Below are positions 1 through 8,349 of a stretch of DNA of 35,454 nt, piece by piece. Location of the stretch: positions 1 to 35,454 of the forward strand of contig NZ_BDAG01000055.1 of assembly GCF_002091715.1 (NCBI RefSeq). Reading direction: 5' to 3'. This stretch comes from Pseudomonas migulae NBRC 103157 (GTDB lineage Bacteria; Pseudomonadota; Gammaproteobacteria; Pseudomonadales; Pseudomonadaceae). The notes under the pieces are model-generated. The model searched no databases, was not told the DNA's origin, and worked only from the letters and a program-made list of their open reading frames with translations. The position numbers and the translations under genes are program-made. Numbering within the stretch: position 1 is the stretch's first letter; every line of letters starts with the position of its first letter.

Positions 1-57
1 AGTAGAAGTCACCAATTTTGCTGGCACGTTACCGCGTAACGGGCTGGTCACAGAATT
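1..57 (+). other. 23S-5S rRNA spacer (3' part)
   Basis: This is the stretch just before the 5S rRNA. No ORF or tRNA is visible. Its position directly before a 5S gene fits the 23S-5S internal spacer of an rRNA operon whose 16S and 23S genes lie outside the window. The assignment rests on position only. Confidence 0.5.
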
Positions 58-174
58 TCTTGACGACCATAGAGCATTGGAACCACCTGATCCCATCCCG
101 AACTCAGCAGTGAAACGATGCATCGCCGATGGTAGTGTGGGGTTTCCCCATGTGAGAGTAGGTCATCGTCAAGA
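58..174 (+). rRNA. rrf: 5S ribosomal RNA
   Basis: Structural RNA of the large ribosomal subunit. The sequence carries the highly conserved 5S core (CCATCCCGAACTCAG, then GATGGTAGTGTGGGG and GAGAGTAGG) and matches the Pseudomonas form from memory. The ends were set from the closing helix: TCTTGACGA at 58-66 pairs with TCGTCAAGA at 166-174, giving about 117 nt, the normal length. It is followed within ten bases by an intrinsic terminator, so it is the last gene of its rRNA operon. The exact processed ends may differ by a few bases. Confidence 0.95.
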
Positions 175-183
175 TCAAATTCC

Positions 184-217
184 AAAACCCCTGTCTGCTA
201 ACGCAGACAGGGGTTTT
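184..217 (+). terminator. rRNA operon intrinsic terminator
   Basis: The arms AAAACCCCTGTCTGC and GCAGACAGGGGTTTT form a perfect 15-bp stem around a 4-base loop, with a T run on the plus strand and an A run before it. It sits ten bases after the 5S gene and should end rRNA operon transcription. The A/T flanks make it usable in both directions. Confidence 0.93.
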
Positions 218-263
218 GTCGTTTCGGGCTCGCCAAAAGCCCGATAGCTCGCTTCGGAGAAAC

Positions 264-302
264 AAAAAAGCCAGCCCTTGATTTTCAAGGGCTGGCTTTT
301 TT
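264..302. terminator. Second, bidirectional intrinsic terminator
   Basis: The arms AAAAAAGCCAGCCCTTGA and TCAAGGGCTGGCTTTTTT form a long perfect stem with a very small loop and A/T tails on both sides. On the plus strand it is a backup terminator for the rRNA operon. On the minus strand it is placed just after the short OMP-like C-terminal remnant at 316-348, so it was probably the terminator of that lost gene. Confidence 0.88.
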
Positions 303-315
303 GTAGGCCGGATAT

Positions 316-348
316 TTAGAACTGGTAGCTGAGGCTCGCCACGGCGGC
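316..348 (-). pseudogene. C-terminal remnant of an outer-membrane beta-barrel gene
   Basis: Read on the minus strand, the bases just before the terminator at 264-302 encode AAVASLSYQF followed by a stop codon. A chain of alternating hydrophobic residues ending in Phe is the classic last strand (BAM signal) of outer-membrane barrels such as autotransporters, TonB-dependent receptors or porins. Upstream of about 349 the frame loses this character and meets a stop codon at 373-375, so only the tail of the gene remains. The parent family cannot be named from ten residues, and chance resemblance is possible. The terminator placed directly after the stop codon supports a real gene end. Confidence 0.35.
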
Positions 349-560
349 TGACCGACAGATTATCCCTAGGCATCATGCGTCGTACCGCAGCAAACACCAG
401 CCTGGACGCCACAAATAATAATTAGTCGCATCGTCATCAAGGGTTGGGGAATTTGCAACCGCCGCTCGAATAACCGTCGTCAAGAAAACGCTTCCGAGGC
501 GCTCTAGCACGCCGTTCGGCGGGAATCTGACGGAAATTCCGGCCATTTCGTACATGTCCC

Positions 561-587
561 TAAGTTTTATCGCACCAGTGCCGACAG
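561..587 (+). promoter_or_regulatory. Possible FliA (sigma-28) promoter of the chemoreceptor gene
   Basis: TAAG at 561-564 is followed by exactly 15 bases and GCCGACAG at 580-587. This is close to the flagellar sigma-28 consensus TAAA-N15-GCCGATAA, with one mismatch in the -35 box and two in the -10 box. It lies about 110 bases before the chemoreceptor start codon, and chemoreceptor genes are often in the FliA regulon. It was found by eye, with no genome-wide background estimate. Confidence 0.35.
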
Positions 588-699
588 ACTGATGAGACAT
601 GCGTGCACCAAAGTAGAGCGGAATAGAAACCGCTTGAGCTGTACATGGAATGTTGCAACCCGGAACGCATCCCCACTTTCTGCATAGAAGTCCCATGAA

Positions 700-2580
700 A
701 TGAATCTCAAGTTCAGCCATAAAATCCTGTTGGCCGCCTCCGGCGTCGTGGTGCTGGCTTTTGCGTTGTTCACTTTGTACAACGACTATCTGCAGCGAAA
801 TACCATTCGGCAAAACCTCGAATCCTCTGTTCAACAAGCCGGCGACCTGACCGCCAGCAGCGTGCAGAACTGGATGAGCGGTCGCGTGCTGGTGCTGGAA
901 AACCTCGCGCAGAACATCGCTCATCAAGGTGCCAATGCCGATCTACCGGGGCTGGTTGATCAGCCGGCTTTCACCTCGAACTTCCAGTTCACGTACGTCG
1001 GCCAGACCAACGGCGTGTTCACCCAGCGCCCGGACGCGAAGATGCCGGACGGCTACGATCCGCGTCAGCGGCCCTGGTACAAGCAGGCCGTTGTCGCTGA
1101 TAAAACCATGCTGACCCCGCCTTACATGGCCGCCGTCGGTGGGTTAGTCGTGACCATCGCCATGCCCGTGAAAAAGAACGGCGAATTGCTCGGTGTGGTC
1201 GGCGGTGACTTGAGCCTGGAAACCCTGGTGAAGATCATCAACTCGGTGGATTTCGGCGGCATCGGTCATGCGTTTCTGGTCAGTGCCGACGGTCAGGTGA
1301 TCGTCAGCCCGGACAAAGACCAGCTCATGAAAAACCTGAAGGACATCTACCCCGGCGCCGGCCTGCGCATCGAGAAGGGGAATCAGCAAGTCACCTTGAA
1401 CAACCAGGAACGCATCCTCTCGTTCACCCCGGTCAACGGGTTGCCGAATGCTGCCTGGTATATCGGTCTGTCGATCGACAAGGACAAAGCCTACGCACCA
1501 TTGAGCCAATTCCGCACCTCGGCATTGATCGCGATGTTCATCGCCGTGGCGGTGATTGCAGTGCTGCTGAGCCTGTTGATCAATGTGCTGATGCGACCGC
1601 TGACCACCATGAGTCGAGCGATGCAGGACATCGCCCAGGGCGAAGGCGACCTGACGCGTCGTCTGGCTGTGGAAAGCAAAGACGAATTCGGCGAACTGGG
1701 CGGTTCTTTCAACCAGTTCGTGGAGCGGATTCATGCGTCGATTTCCGAGGTGTCATCGGCCACTCGCCAGGTCCATGATCTGTCGCAACGGGTCATGGCC
1801 TCGTCCAACGCCTCGATCGTCGGTTCTGACGAGCAAAGTGCGCGCACCAACAGTGTGGCGGCGGCGATCAACCAATTGGGCGCCGCAACCCAGGAAATCG
1901 CCCGCAACGCCGCCGATGCCTCGCAGCACGCCAGCGGCGCGAGCGAGCAGGCGGATGACGGTCGACAGGTGGTGGAAAAAACCATTCTGGCGATGACCGA
2001 GCTGTCGCAGAAAATCAGCCTGTCCTGCACGCAGATCGAAACCCTCAACGCGAGCACCGACAACATTGGGCACATTCTCGATGTGATCAAAGGCATTTCC
2101 CAGCAGACCAACTTGCTCGCCCTCAACGCAGCCATTGAAGCGGCCCGCGCCGGTGAAGCCGGCCGTGGTTTTGCGGTGGTGGCAGATGAGGTACGCAACC
2201 TGGCCCATCGCACGCAAGAGTCGGCCGAGGAGATTCACAAGATGATCACATCGCTGCAGATCGGCTCACGCGAAGCGGTAACCACCATGAACGCCAGTCA
2301 GGTCTCCAGCGAAGAGAGCGTTGAAGTGGCGAACCAGGCCGGTTTGCGACTGGTCAGCGTGACCCGGCGTATTGGTGAAATCGATGGCATGAACCAGTCG
2401 GTGGCCGCGGCGACCGAGGAGCAGACAGCCGTGGTGGAAACACTCAATGTCGACGTCAACCAGATCAATTTGCTGAACCAGCAGAGCGTGGCCAACCTCA
2501 ATGAAACGTTGAAGGATTGTGATGCGTTGTCGTTGCAGGCGAATCGGTTGAAGCAGTTGGTTGATAGCTTCAAGATTTGA
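700..2580 (+). CDS. Methyl-accepting chemotaxis protein, amino-acid-type dCache
   Basis: A 626-aa transmembrane chemoreceptor that senses ligands in the periplasm and controls CheA. In order: TM1 at about residues 9-28, a periplasmic dCache_1 domain to about 270, TM2 at about 275-297, HAMP (about 298-350), and a cytoplasmic signalling hairpin with the conserved tip GISQQTNLLALNAAIEAARA. The membrane-distal pocket contains Y119, R124, W126, Y127, Y142 and D170. Their spacing (Y-x4-R-x-W-Y-x14-Y) matches the amino-acid-binding signature described for PctA-type receptors, so L-amino acids or close relatives are the likely ligands. There is no CheR-binding pentapeptide at the C-terminus (ends VDSFKI). 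It is monocistronic. The start was chosen because TM1 follows at once, although the ribosome-binding site is weak. The exact ligand is not known. Confidence 0.93.
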   Translation: MNLKFSHKILLAASGVVVLAFALFTLYNDYLQRNTIRQNLESSVQQAGDLTASSVQNWMSGRVLVLENLAQNIAHQGANADLPGLVDQPAFTSNFQFTYVGQTNGVFTQRPDAKMPDGYDPRQRPWYKQAVVADKTMLTPPYMAAVGGLVVTIAMPVKKNGELLGVVGGDLSLETLVKIINSVDFGGIGHAFLVSADGQVIVSPDKDQLMKNLKDIYPGAGLRIEKGNQQVTLNNQERILSFTPVNGLPNAAWYIGLSIDKDKAYAPLSQFRTSALIAMFIAVAVIAVLLSLLINVLMRPLTTMSRAMQDIAQGEGDLTRRLAVESKDEFGELGGSFNQFVERIHASISEVSSATRQVHDLSQRVMASSNASIVGSDEQSARTNSVAAAINQLGAATQEIARNAADASQHASGASEQADDGRQVVEKTILAMTELSQKISLSCTQIETLNASTDNIGHILDVIKGISQQTNLLALNAAIEAARAGEAGRGFAVVADEVRNLAHRTQESAEEIHKMITSLQIGSREAVTTMNASQVSSEESVEVANQAGLRLVSVTRRIGEIDGMNQSVAAATEEQTAVVETLNVDVNQINLLNQQSVANLNETLKDCDALSLQANRLKQLVDSFKI

Positions 2581-2610
2581 TTCAGGTCAGATCTACCGCG
2601 TTATCGTTCA

Positions 2611-2694
2611 ATCGCGAGCAAGCCCGCTCCCACATTCGATCGCATTCCTACTGAAGGAAGCCGGTCAGAATGTGGGAGCGGGCTTGCTCGCGAT
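2611..2694. repeat. REP palindrome pair, family A (CGAGCAAGCCCGCTCCCAC)
   Basis: Arms at 2611-2637 and 2668-2694 are perfect 27-base inverted copies around a 30-base spacer. Both contain the REP core CGAGCAAGCCCGCTCCCACA. It lies between two convergent genes and can fold into a strong cruciform or hairpin that may also stop transcription from both sides. The same family recurs at 20909-20989 and 27941-28037. Confidence 0.9.
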
Positions 2695-2726
2695 TGCGGT
2701 GCATGAGTCACCGCTAAACGACAGTC

Positions 2727-3194
2727 CTACACAAACAGCTTCAGCACATTACTCATCGCATCATCGGCAAACCCCTGCACAAAATCCTTGAACCCCGGCA
2801 GTGCCTGCGCGTCGCCCTGAGCCGGTTCAGCGATGATGGTCCAGGTCGCCCGGGACTTGCCTTCCCCCAGTGCTTCAACTGTCATGGCAGCCCACAAGTT
2901 AGCCACGCCCAGCGTGTTGTAAATCGTGGTCCAGGTCATGCTCAATGCCTGGTTATCCCGCGAGTTGAGTTGCTCAACCACCAGGTTGCCATCCTTGAAA
3001 AATTTCTTGCGCAGGGACGACACGCCTTCGCCCGTCATCTCGATGTGCGACAACGCCGGGATGAAGCGATCGAAGCCGGCAAAGTTGCCGACCACCGCCC
3101 AGACTTTCGTAGCCTCGGCCGGCACATCCACCGAAGACACGACGTGGCAGCCTTGAGGGTTTTTGATCAGGGTATCGGGTTGCAGGGTTTTCAT
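2727..3194 (-). CDS. mgoD: SRPBCC-fold protein of the pvf/mgo operon (MgoD/PvfD)
   Basis: A 155-aa single-domain protein of the SRPBCC (START/polyketide cyclase-like) fold: an N-terminal strand, the typical VWAVVGNFAGFDRFIP segment at about residues 32-47, central strands, and a long C-terminal amphipathic helix ending VLKLFV. There is no signal peptide. It is the last gene of the four-gene operon, starting 22 bases after the NRPS stop codon with a CGGAGC ribosome-binding site. A small polyketide-cyclase-like protein is the known fourth member of mgo (MgoD) and pvf (PvfD) clusters. Its exact step in making the diazeniumdiolate signal is not certain. The symbol is based on position and fold. 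Confidence 0.85.
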   Translation of the reverse strand: MKTLQPDTLIKNPQGCHVVSSVDVPAEATKVWAVVGNFAGFDRFIPALSHIEMTGEGVSSLRKKFFKDGNLVVEQLNSRDNQALSMTWTTIYNTLGVANLWAAMTVEALGEGKSRATWTIIAEPAQGDAQALPGFKDFVQGFADDAMSNVLKLFV

Positions 3195-3216
3195 GGTTTT
3201 GCTCCGGTTGAGTGAA

Positions 3217-6200
3217 TCAGATGAAGTTGATTTCTTTGAGGTAGTCGCAACCGCGACGCAGCAGCGCCGGGGATTTTTCCGGGTAGTGCGCGCCCATCTG
3301 CCGCACGCCGGCCTGGGCGTTGTCGTGGCCGATCATCGAGATATCGCCGATGTCTTCCTCGAAACCGTTGAGGTAGAAACCGAGTACGCCGAACAGCGCG
3401 TTGTCGCTGTCGACCCGGCCCAGTTGCTGCTGCCAGTCGGCCACGCTGACCATGGAGAATGTGCGGCCCGCCTCACGGAAGGAGGCGACGTAATCGTCCC
3501 AACTCAAGGGTTCGGGGTTGTGCAGGTTGAACACCGCTTTTTCCGCTGAATAACGGCTGGCGTGGAACGCGATGAAACGAGCGAGGAAATCCACCGGCAT
3601 CAGGTCGAAATTCAGAGCGAACTCCGGAACCTGTCCGAGCTGGATTGAGCCCTTGAGCATCAGCATCAAACGATTCTTGTGCGGTTGGCAGACACCCGTG
3701 AGGCTGTTGAAACTGATGTTGCCGGGGCGATACACATTGACCCGCACCCCACGCTCCCGTGCCCGTTCGAGGATGCGTTCACCGACCCACTTCGACAGGT
3801 TGTAGCCGTTCTTGATGTAGATCGGCGGGGTGTGTGCGGCGGGCAGTTCAAGCACCCGGCCGTCGTCGGAAATGGTGCTCGACGCGGACAAGGTCGAAAC
3901 GAAATTGAAGATCTTTTTACTGCGCCCTTCGCACAATCGCAGACACTCGAAAATCGGCTCGACGTTGTCCCGCGCCAGCGACTCGTAATCGAGCACGTGA
4001 TTGACGTTGGCGGCGTTGTGCACGAGTGCGCCGAACTCGCGATCCAGACGCTCGTAAACCTCCACGGCGAGCCCGAGTGAGGGCTGTGTGATGTCCGCCG
4101 CGTAAACCCGCACCCGGCTCAGATCCAGATGCTCAAGACGGTTCTCGCGCAATGCATGCGCAAAGCGCTCGGCCGCCGATTGCCCGCCGCCATCGCGCAC
4201 CAGACACGCCACTTCGCTGGCGCCCCAGGCCAGCAACGCCTCGACGATGTGCACGCCGACAAAACTGTTGGCGCCGGTGACGATGACTTTGTGCACATCG
4301 CCCATGCGGCTGACCGGCAGCGGCTGCACCCCCAACTCGCGGAAGGCGTCCGCCATGGCTTGTTCGCTCAGCACTTCTTCGGTGCCGGAGCCGCGCACCA
4401 GCGTCGCCAGTTTCGCGATGGTCGGCAGTTCGATGAAACGATTGATCGAGATACTGCGCCCGAATTCTTCACGCAAGCGCAGCAACATGCGTGACAGCAG
4501 GATCGAGTGGCCGCCCAGATTGAAGAAGCTTTCGTCGGTGGAAATATCGCTGGCTGGCAGTTCCAGCAGTTCGGCCCAGATCTCCAGCAGCAGCGCTTCA
4601 TCGGCGCTGGTGGGTAAACGCCGCGACGGGTTTTCGGTGATGCTGACGGGCAACTCCAGCAACGCTTTGCGGTCAACCTTGCCGTTGCTGGCGAACGGCA
4701 TGCTCGTCAGTTCGGTCCAGGCGGTTGGGTGCATGTAATCCGGCAGGAACCGGGTGGCGTGCGCCTTCAGCGCTTCGCGTGCGGTGCCGGGTCGATCCTC
4801 CTGAGGCTGGACGAGGAAGGCGAGAATCCGCCGCTGGCTGTCGATCACCACTGCCACTTGACGGTACAACTGACTGTCGCGCAGGCAGCGTTCGATTTCT
4901 TCCGGCTCTACACGAAAGCCGCGAATCTTTACCTGATTGTCCCGGCGTCCGCACAGCTCGATGCCTGCGCCTGTCCACTTCGCCATGTCGCCGGTGCGAT
5001 AGGCGCGCAGGCTCTCGCCGTTCGGCAGGCCCAGGTTCAAGTAACGTTCGGCGGTCTGTTGCGGATTATTCAGGTATCCCAGGCAAACACCCGGTCCGAC
5101 GATGTACAACTCGCCGACGGTCTGTTCGGTCACCGGTTGAAAGTCCTCGTCGAGAATCAGCACCTGACTGTTGGCGATCGGCGCGCCGAGGGTGCGATTG
5201 CTGTCGCCGGCGCGCAGCTGCCGTGCGGTGATCAGCACCGTGGCTTCGGTCGGGCCGTAGAGGTTGTAGAGATTGCCCTGACGGGTGAGTTGCTCGATGA
5301 CATAGGGTTCGCAGACATCGCCACCGGTCATCACATGGTCCAGTACCTGCAACTGATCCAGCGGCAGAATGCTCAGCAAGGCCGGTGGCAAAAAAGCGTG
5401 GCTCAACTGTTGATGCCGGATCAGTTCCACCAGTTGCAGCGGGTCGCGGCGTTGATCGTCGCTGGGCACGATCAGCTCGGCGCCCTGCAACAGCGTCGGG
5501 AAGATATCGATCAGCGACGAGTCGAAGCTCAAGGACGAAAACTGCAATACGCGGCTCTGTTCCGTCAGTTGCACATAGTCGGCGTACCACGCGGTGAAGT
5601 GCGCGAGGTTGGCCTGGCTGAGCAACACGCCTTTGGGGTGACCGGTGGTGCCCGAGGTGTAGAGCGCCATGCACGGCGCGTCGAGAACGGGGCGCTGGCG
5701 CAGCAACGGTTGATCGACATCCAGGTGCTCGATGTCGATTGCGCTGATGTCCAGGCTGAGCATCTCGCTGGCAAGCGGATGCTGTCCGTCGTGCAGCAAC
5801 AGCACGGCGCCGGCATTCGACAAAATGTACTGCTGGCGCTGCAGCGGATGGCTAGGCTCCAGCGGCAGGTACACCGCGCCGCTGCCGAGAATCGCCAGAA
5901 TTCCTGCATACAACGCGCTGCATTTTGGCAGGCAGATGCCGACCACCAACGGCTTGTCGTGCTGTTGGAGCAAGGGTTGCAATCGCTGCGCAATGGCGCG
6001 GCTGTGTGCATGCAGTTGGCGATAACTGAGGGAGGTGCCGGCGATGTTCAGCGCCGGTCTTTCGGCGGACTGAATGAAGCGCTGCTCAAGGCGCTCGATC
6101 ATCGGCAACTGAGCGAGTTGCAGCAAGCCGGGTTCAGCGGTCGCATTGAGACGATGGACGAAGGCCAGGTTGTCTAAAAACAGCAGGCTTTCCACCTGTT

Positions 6201-6633
6201 CAAAATGAACGGGCGTCGCTCGTTCGACGAGCAGAAAAGAGTCCGCATCCCGGGAGAATCGACTGACCAGCAAGGCTGCATGATCCACCAGTTGCGCCAT
6301 CGTTCGCAGGCGTAGCGCCTGGCCGTTACCCGAAGGTTCGTCGGCAATCGGCACGCGGGTGAGCAGCGTCGAACCGTACAGGCACAGCAGGTCCAGCGGC
6401 GGTAAACCTGAATCCCCCCGCACGCCGACCCCTAGGCGCAACGTCAGTTGCGGTACATCGTCCAACGGCTGGAAGGTCAGGCTGGCATCGTCGATCAGTA
6501 AGTCAGCGTTGCCCGACGGCGGCAGGTCAAGGGCCGTCAGCCGCGTCAGTGAATGACCGTGTTGTTCAAGTTCCAGCGCCAGGTCGGTCAGGGCCTGGCT
6601 CTGCCCAATGAGCAGAATGTCGAGACGTCTCAT
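3217..6633 (-). CDS. mgoA: NRPS with adenylation, carrier and reductase domains (MgoA/PvfC)
   Basis: A 1138-aa single-module nonribosomal peptide synthetase without a condensation domain. Residues 1-180 form an uncharacterised N-terminal region. The adenylation domain spans about 185-660: A3 motif YTSGTTGHPKG at 325-335, YGPTE at 459-463, YRTGDMAKW at 545-553, and A10 NGKVDR with K652. A carrier domain follows, with phosphopantetheine serine S710 in LGGHS. The C-terminal thioester reductase begins with the NADPH motif TGANSFVG (786-793) and contains a YNLSK catalytic Y-x3-K. Hand alignment to GrsA gives the pocket code D-S-I-F-M-G-L-V-L-K. In pvf and mgo clusters this enzyme loads a branched-chain amino acid (valine for valdiazen, leucine for leudiazen) that is oxidised on the carrier and released by reduction. 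It starts 13 bases after mgoC with a GAGGAG site. Needs a phosphopantetheinyl transferase from elsewhere. Confidence 0.93.
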   Translation of the reverse strand: MRRLDILLIGQSQALTDLALELEQHGHSLTRLTALDLPPSGNADLLIDDASLTFQPLDDVPQLTLRLGVGVRGDSGLPPLDLLCLYGSTLLTRVPIADEPSGNGQALRLRTMAQLVDHAALLVSRFSRDADSFLLVERATPVHFEQVESLLFLDNLAFVHRLNATAEPGLLQLAQLPMIERLEQRFIQSAERPALNIAGTSLSYRQLHAHSRAIAQRLQPLLQQHDKPLVVGICLPKCSALYAGILAILGSGAVYLPLEPSHPLQRQQYILSNAGAVLLLHDGQHPLASEMLSLDISAIDIEHLDVDQPLLRQRPVLDAPCMALYTSGTTGHPKGVLLSQANLAHFTAWYADYVQLTEQSRVLQFSSLSFDSSLIDIFPTLLQGAELIVPSDDQRRDPLQLVELIRHQQLSHAFLPPALLSILPLDQLQVLDHVMTGGDVCEPYVIEQLTRQGNLYNLYGPTEATVLITARQLRAGDSNRTLGAPIANSQVLILDEDFQPVTEQTVGELYIVGPGVCLGYLNNPQQTAERYLNLGLPNGESLRAYRTGDMAKWTGAGIELCGRRDNQVKIRGFRVEPEEIERCLRDSQLYRQVAVVIDSQRRILAFLVQPQEDRPGTAREALKAHATRFLPDYMHPTAWTELTSMPFASNGKVDRKALLELPVSITENPSRRLPTSADEALLLEIWAELLELPASDISTDESFFNLGGHSILLSRMLLRLREEFGRSISINRFIELPTIAKLATLVRGSGTEEVLSEQAMADAFRELGVQPLPVSRMGDVHKVIVTGANSFVGVHIVEALLAWGASEVACLVRDGGGQSAAERFAHALRENRLEHLDLSRVRVYAADITQPSLGLAVEVYERLDREFGALVHNAANVNHVLDYESLARDNVEPIFECLRLCEGRSKKIFNFVSTLSASSTISDDGRVLELPAAHTPPIYIKNGYNLSKWVGERILERARERGVRVNVYRPGNISFNSLTGVCQPHKNRLMLMLKGSIQLGQVPEFALNFDLMPVDFLARFIAFHASRYSAEKAVFNLHNPEPLSWDDYVASFREAGRTFSMVSVADWQQQLGRVDSDNALFGVLGFYLNGFEEDIGDISMIGHDNAQAGVRQMGAHYPEKSPALLRRGCDYLKEINFI

Positions 6634-6646
6634 GATGTGCTCCTCG

Positions 6647-7576
6647 TTAAACCAGGTAGTCGCTCAGGGCTTCTTGAACACACGTCGAATCGAGCAGCGA
6701 ACTGCTGTGGAAAAACCGCATGATGTTGGCGACCAGCGGGTGATGGCGGTTGATCGGGAAGGCCAGCCCCGACACTTCACTCTTGAGTGCGCGGCGCGCG
6801 GCATCGCTGATCTGCAAGGACTCGATCAGACGGAAGTCGAAGGATTTCTGGATGTCGTTGGTCAGGTAATGGCCGATGAACACCGGCAGAATCTGTGCGA
6901 TGCACTGACGGTCGTCTTCGCTTGCGGTGTGCCAGTAGATGCGCACCAACCGCGCCCAGAACCCGGAGTGACGGCCCTCATCGAGCAAGTGATCGGCCAT
7001 CAAGCCCTTGATCGATTGCTTGACCGTCTCGTCCTTGGCAAATGCCGCCACATCGCCGGTCACGGTGTTCTCTGCGATGGCCACGCAGATCAATTCCACG
7101 GCGCTGCGCAAATGCTCCGGTGCCAGCGCAACAGCTGCCGGAATCGCCCGGCTCAGCTCGATTTCATCCGGCAGCTCAATGGGTGTGATGCCCGTCATGG
7201 CGACGGTTTGCTGCATGAAATCCATCGCCACCAGCGCGTGGTAATCCTCGTCCACCACGACGGTCATGGCGTCGTAACGGCAGGCGAACGGGAAGGCCAC
7301 GGCGAAGCGATTCTTGGCGATGCTGCGCGCGGTTTTGTCGACGATCTCGGTTTCGAAAATCACCACGTCGTTGATGAATTTGTAGAGTGTCTGCACCAGG
7401 GCGAAATCCCGTTGCTCAGGGCATTCGCGCAGAAAGGTTTCGCTCAACACCAGCGGCTGGCGACTGAGCGGGTAGATCAGCTTTTCGTCGTTCTCCAGCA
7501 TGCGGCGCGGACGGGTGCGAATGGTCGCGCGGCTTTCCCAGGCGTCGGCGAAGGATTGGTAGTCGGCTGCGTTCAT
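6647..7576 (-). CDS. mgoC: Diiron N-oxygenase, AurF/CmlI-like (MgoC/PvfB)
   Basis: A 309-aa soluble protein resembling the AurF/CmlI family of ferritin-like diiron N-oxygenases. Metal-ligand motifs are visible as DEDYHA and, further on, LDEGRHSGFW, the two ExxH-type helices expected for a diiron site. In the pvf and mgo pathways this enzyme oxidises the amino group of the amino acid bound to the NRPS carrier. The start at 7576 was chosen over the longer frame at 7627 because its ATG overlaps the mgoB stop codon (ATGA) and has a GGAGGTGA ribosome-binding site. The longer version would add 17 unlikely residues. The ATGA overlap implies translational coupling with mgoB. Confidence 0.9.
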   Translation of the reverse strand: MNAADYQSFADAWESRATIRTRPRRMLENDEKLIYPLSRQPLVLSETFLRECPEQRDFALVQTLYKFINDVVIFETEIVDKTARSIAKNRFAVAFPFACRYDAMTVVVDEDYHALVAMDFMQQTVAMTGITPIELPDEIELSRAIPAAVALAPEHLRSAVELICVAIAENTVTGDVAAFAKDETVKQSIKGLMADHLLDEGRHSGFWARLVRIYWHTASEDDRQCIAQILPVFIGHYLTNDIQKSFDFRLIESLQISDAARRALKSEVSGLAFPINRHHPLVANIMRFFHSSSLLDSTCVQEALSDYLV

Positions 7577-8349
7577 GCATTCACCTCCGCCACCGGTTCG
7601 CTCATGCTCAAGCGCAGGCCGTCCCACAGGGCGATGCGGCTTTCCACGGCCGCCAAGGCGCTGGCGTAGACGTCTTCTTCCCGTTGCGGATCGCCATTGA
7701 CCAGCCGCGTAAGGAGCTTTTCCGCTGCCGGGCCGTGGTCTTCGGAGTCGACTTCAATGTGCCGCTCCAGGTAGTAACGGAAGGTCGGCGCCTGCTCAAA
7801 GCCGATTCCCCAATCGTCGAGAATCCGCTGGAACATCTGTGGAATGACGCTCTCGCGCCCATGCAGAAATGCTGCCGCAACGCTGTGGCCGGGCGCATGC
7901 AGTGCGGTGTGCAAGGTGTGGCGCACGAATTGCGCAGCGGCCGGGTCGATGTCCACGCTTTGCAACGCCACGTCGTAACTCACGCCTTCTTGCTGCAGCG
8001 CCACGAAGCGTTCGACGGCAACCGTGCTGGCACCCACCTCGCGCATCGCATCCAGGTACAACTCGAAATGGCTGTAATGACCATGGGCCGGACGATCATC
8101 GGACTCTTCACCCAGCACAATCTCGTTGATCAGTCGGGCAGCCTGCGGATCTCCTGGCGGCAGCCAGGGCAACTGCACGCAGGTCAGTTCCTGTTGCAGG
8201 CGCTTGGTCAGCGACATGAAATCCCACACCGCAAAAACATGAGATTCCATGAAGCGTTGGAGTACCGAAAGCGAATGTATTTCAGAAAAAATCGGGTGCG
8301 CGCTCAGTTCTGCTTTCTTCTGATTAAGACGGTCTTTAGTCGATTTCAT
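7573..8349 (-). CDS. mgoB: Heme-oxygenase-like diiron protein (MgoB/PvfA; DUF3050-like)
   Basis: A 258-aa protein of the heme-oxygenase-like diiron fold, recognised by the FMESHVFAVWDFMSLTK helix near the N-terminus (about residues 33-49), the acidic EIVLGEESDD segment with a nearby HFELYL helix, and the late ERHIEVDSEDHGP motif. Glu and His residues in these helices are the likely iron ligands. It is the first gene of the operon. Homologues MgoB and PvfA act with the AurF-like oxygenase and the NRPS in making leudiazen or valdiazen. Transcription probably starts in the AT-rich region upstream (8350-8700). The ribosome-binding site (an AGG about ten bases upstream) is weak. Confidence 0.88.
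   Translation of the reverse strand: MKSTKDRLNQKKAELSAHPIFSEIHSLSVLQRFMESHVFAVWDFMSLTKRLQQELTCVQLPWLPPGDPQAARLINEIVLGEESDDRPAHGHYSHFELYLDAMREVGASTVAVERFVALQQEGVSYDVALQSVDIDPAAAQFVRHTLHTALHAPGHSVAAAFLHGRESVIPQMFQRILDDWGIGFEQAPTFRYYLERHIEVDSEDHGPAAEKLLTRLVNGDPQREEDVYASALAAVESRIALWDGLRLSMSEPVAEVNA

Noticed and set aside
373..927. 184-codon minus-strand frame before and over the chemoreceptor start
   Set aside because: No recognisable domain, overlaps the real chemoreceptor gene, and its sense-strand part is the promoter region.
2611..2694. Possible CRISPR repeat units or attachment sites in the repeated palindromes
   Set aside because: The repeats are isolated inverted pairs at gene ends rather than regularly spaced direct repeats, and no cas or integrase gene is present. 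They fit REP elements.
4729..6177. 482-codon open frame on the plus strand opposite mgoA
   Set aside because: It is the antisense frame of the NRPS gene, whose motifs are all on the minus strand. High-GC genes often leave such long open antisense frames. The protein resembles no family.
6608..7669. 353-codon plus-strand frame opposite mgoC
   Set aside because: Antisense to a gene with a clear AurF-like diiron site and good ribosome-binding site. No domain visible.
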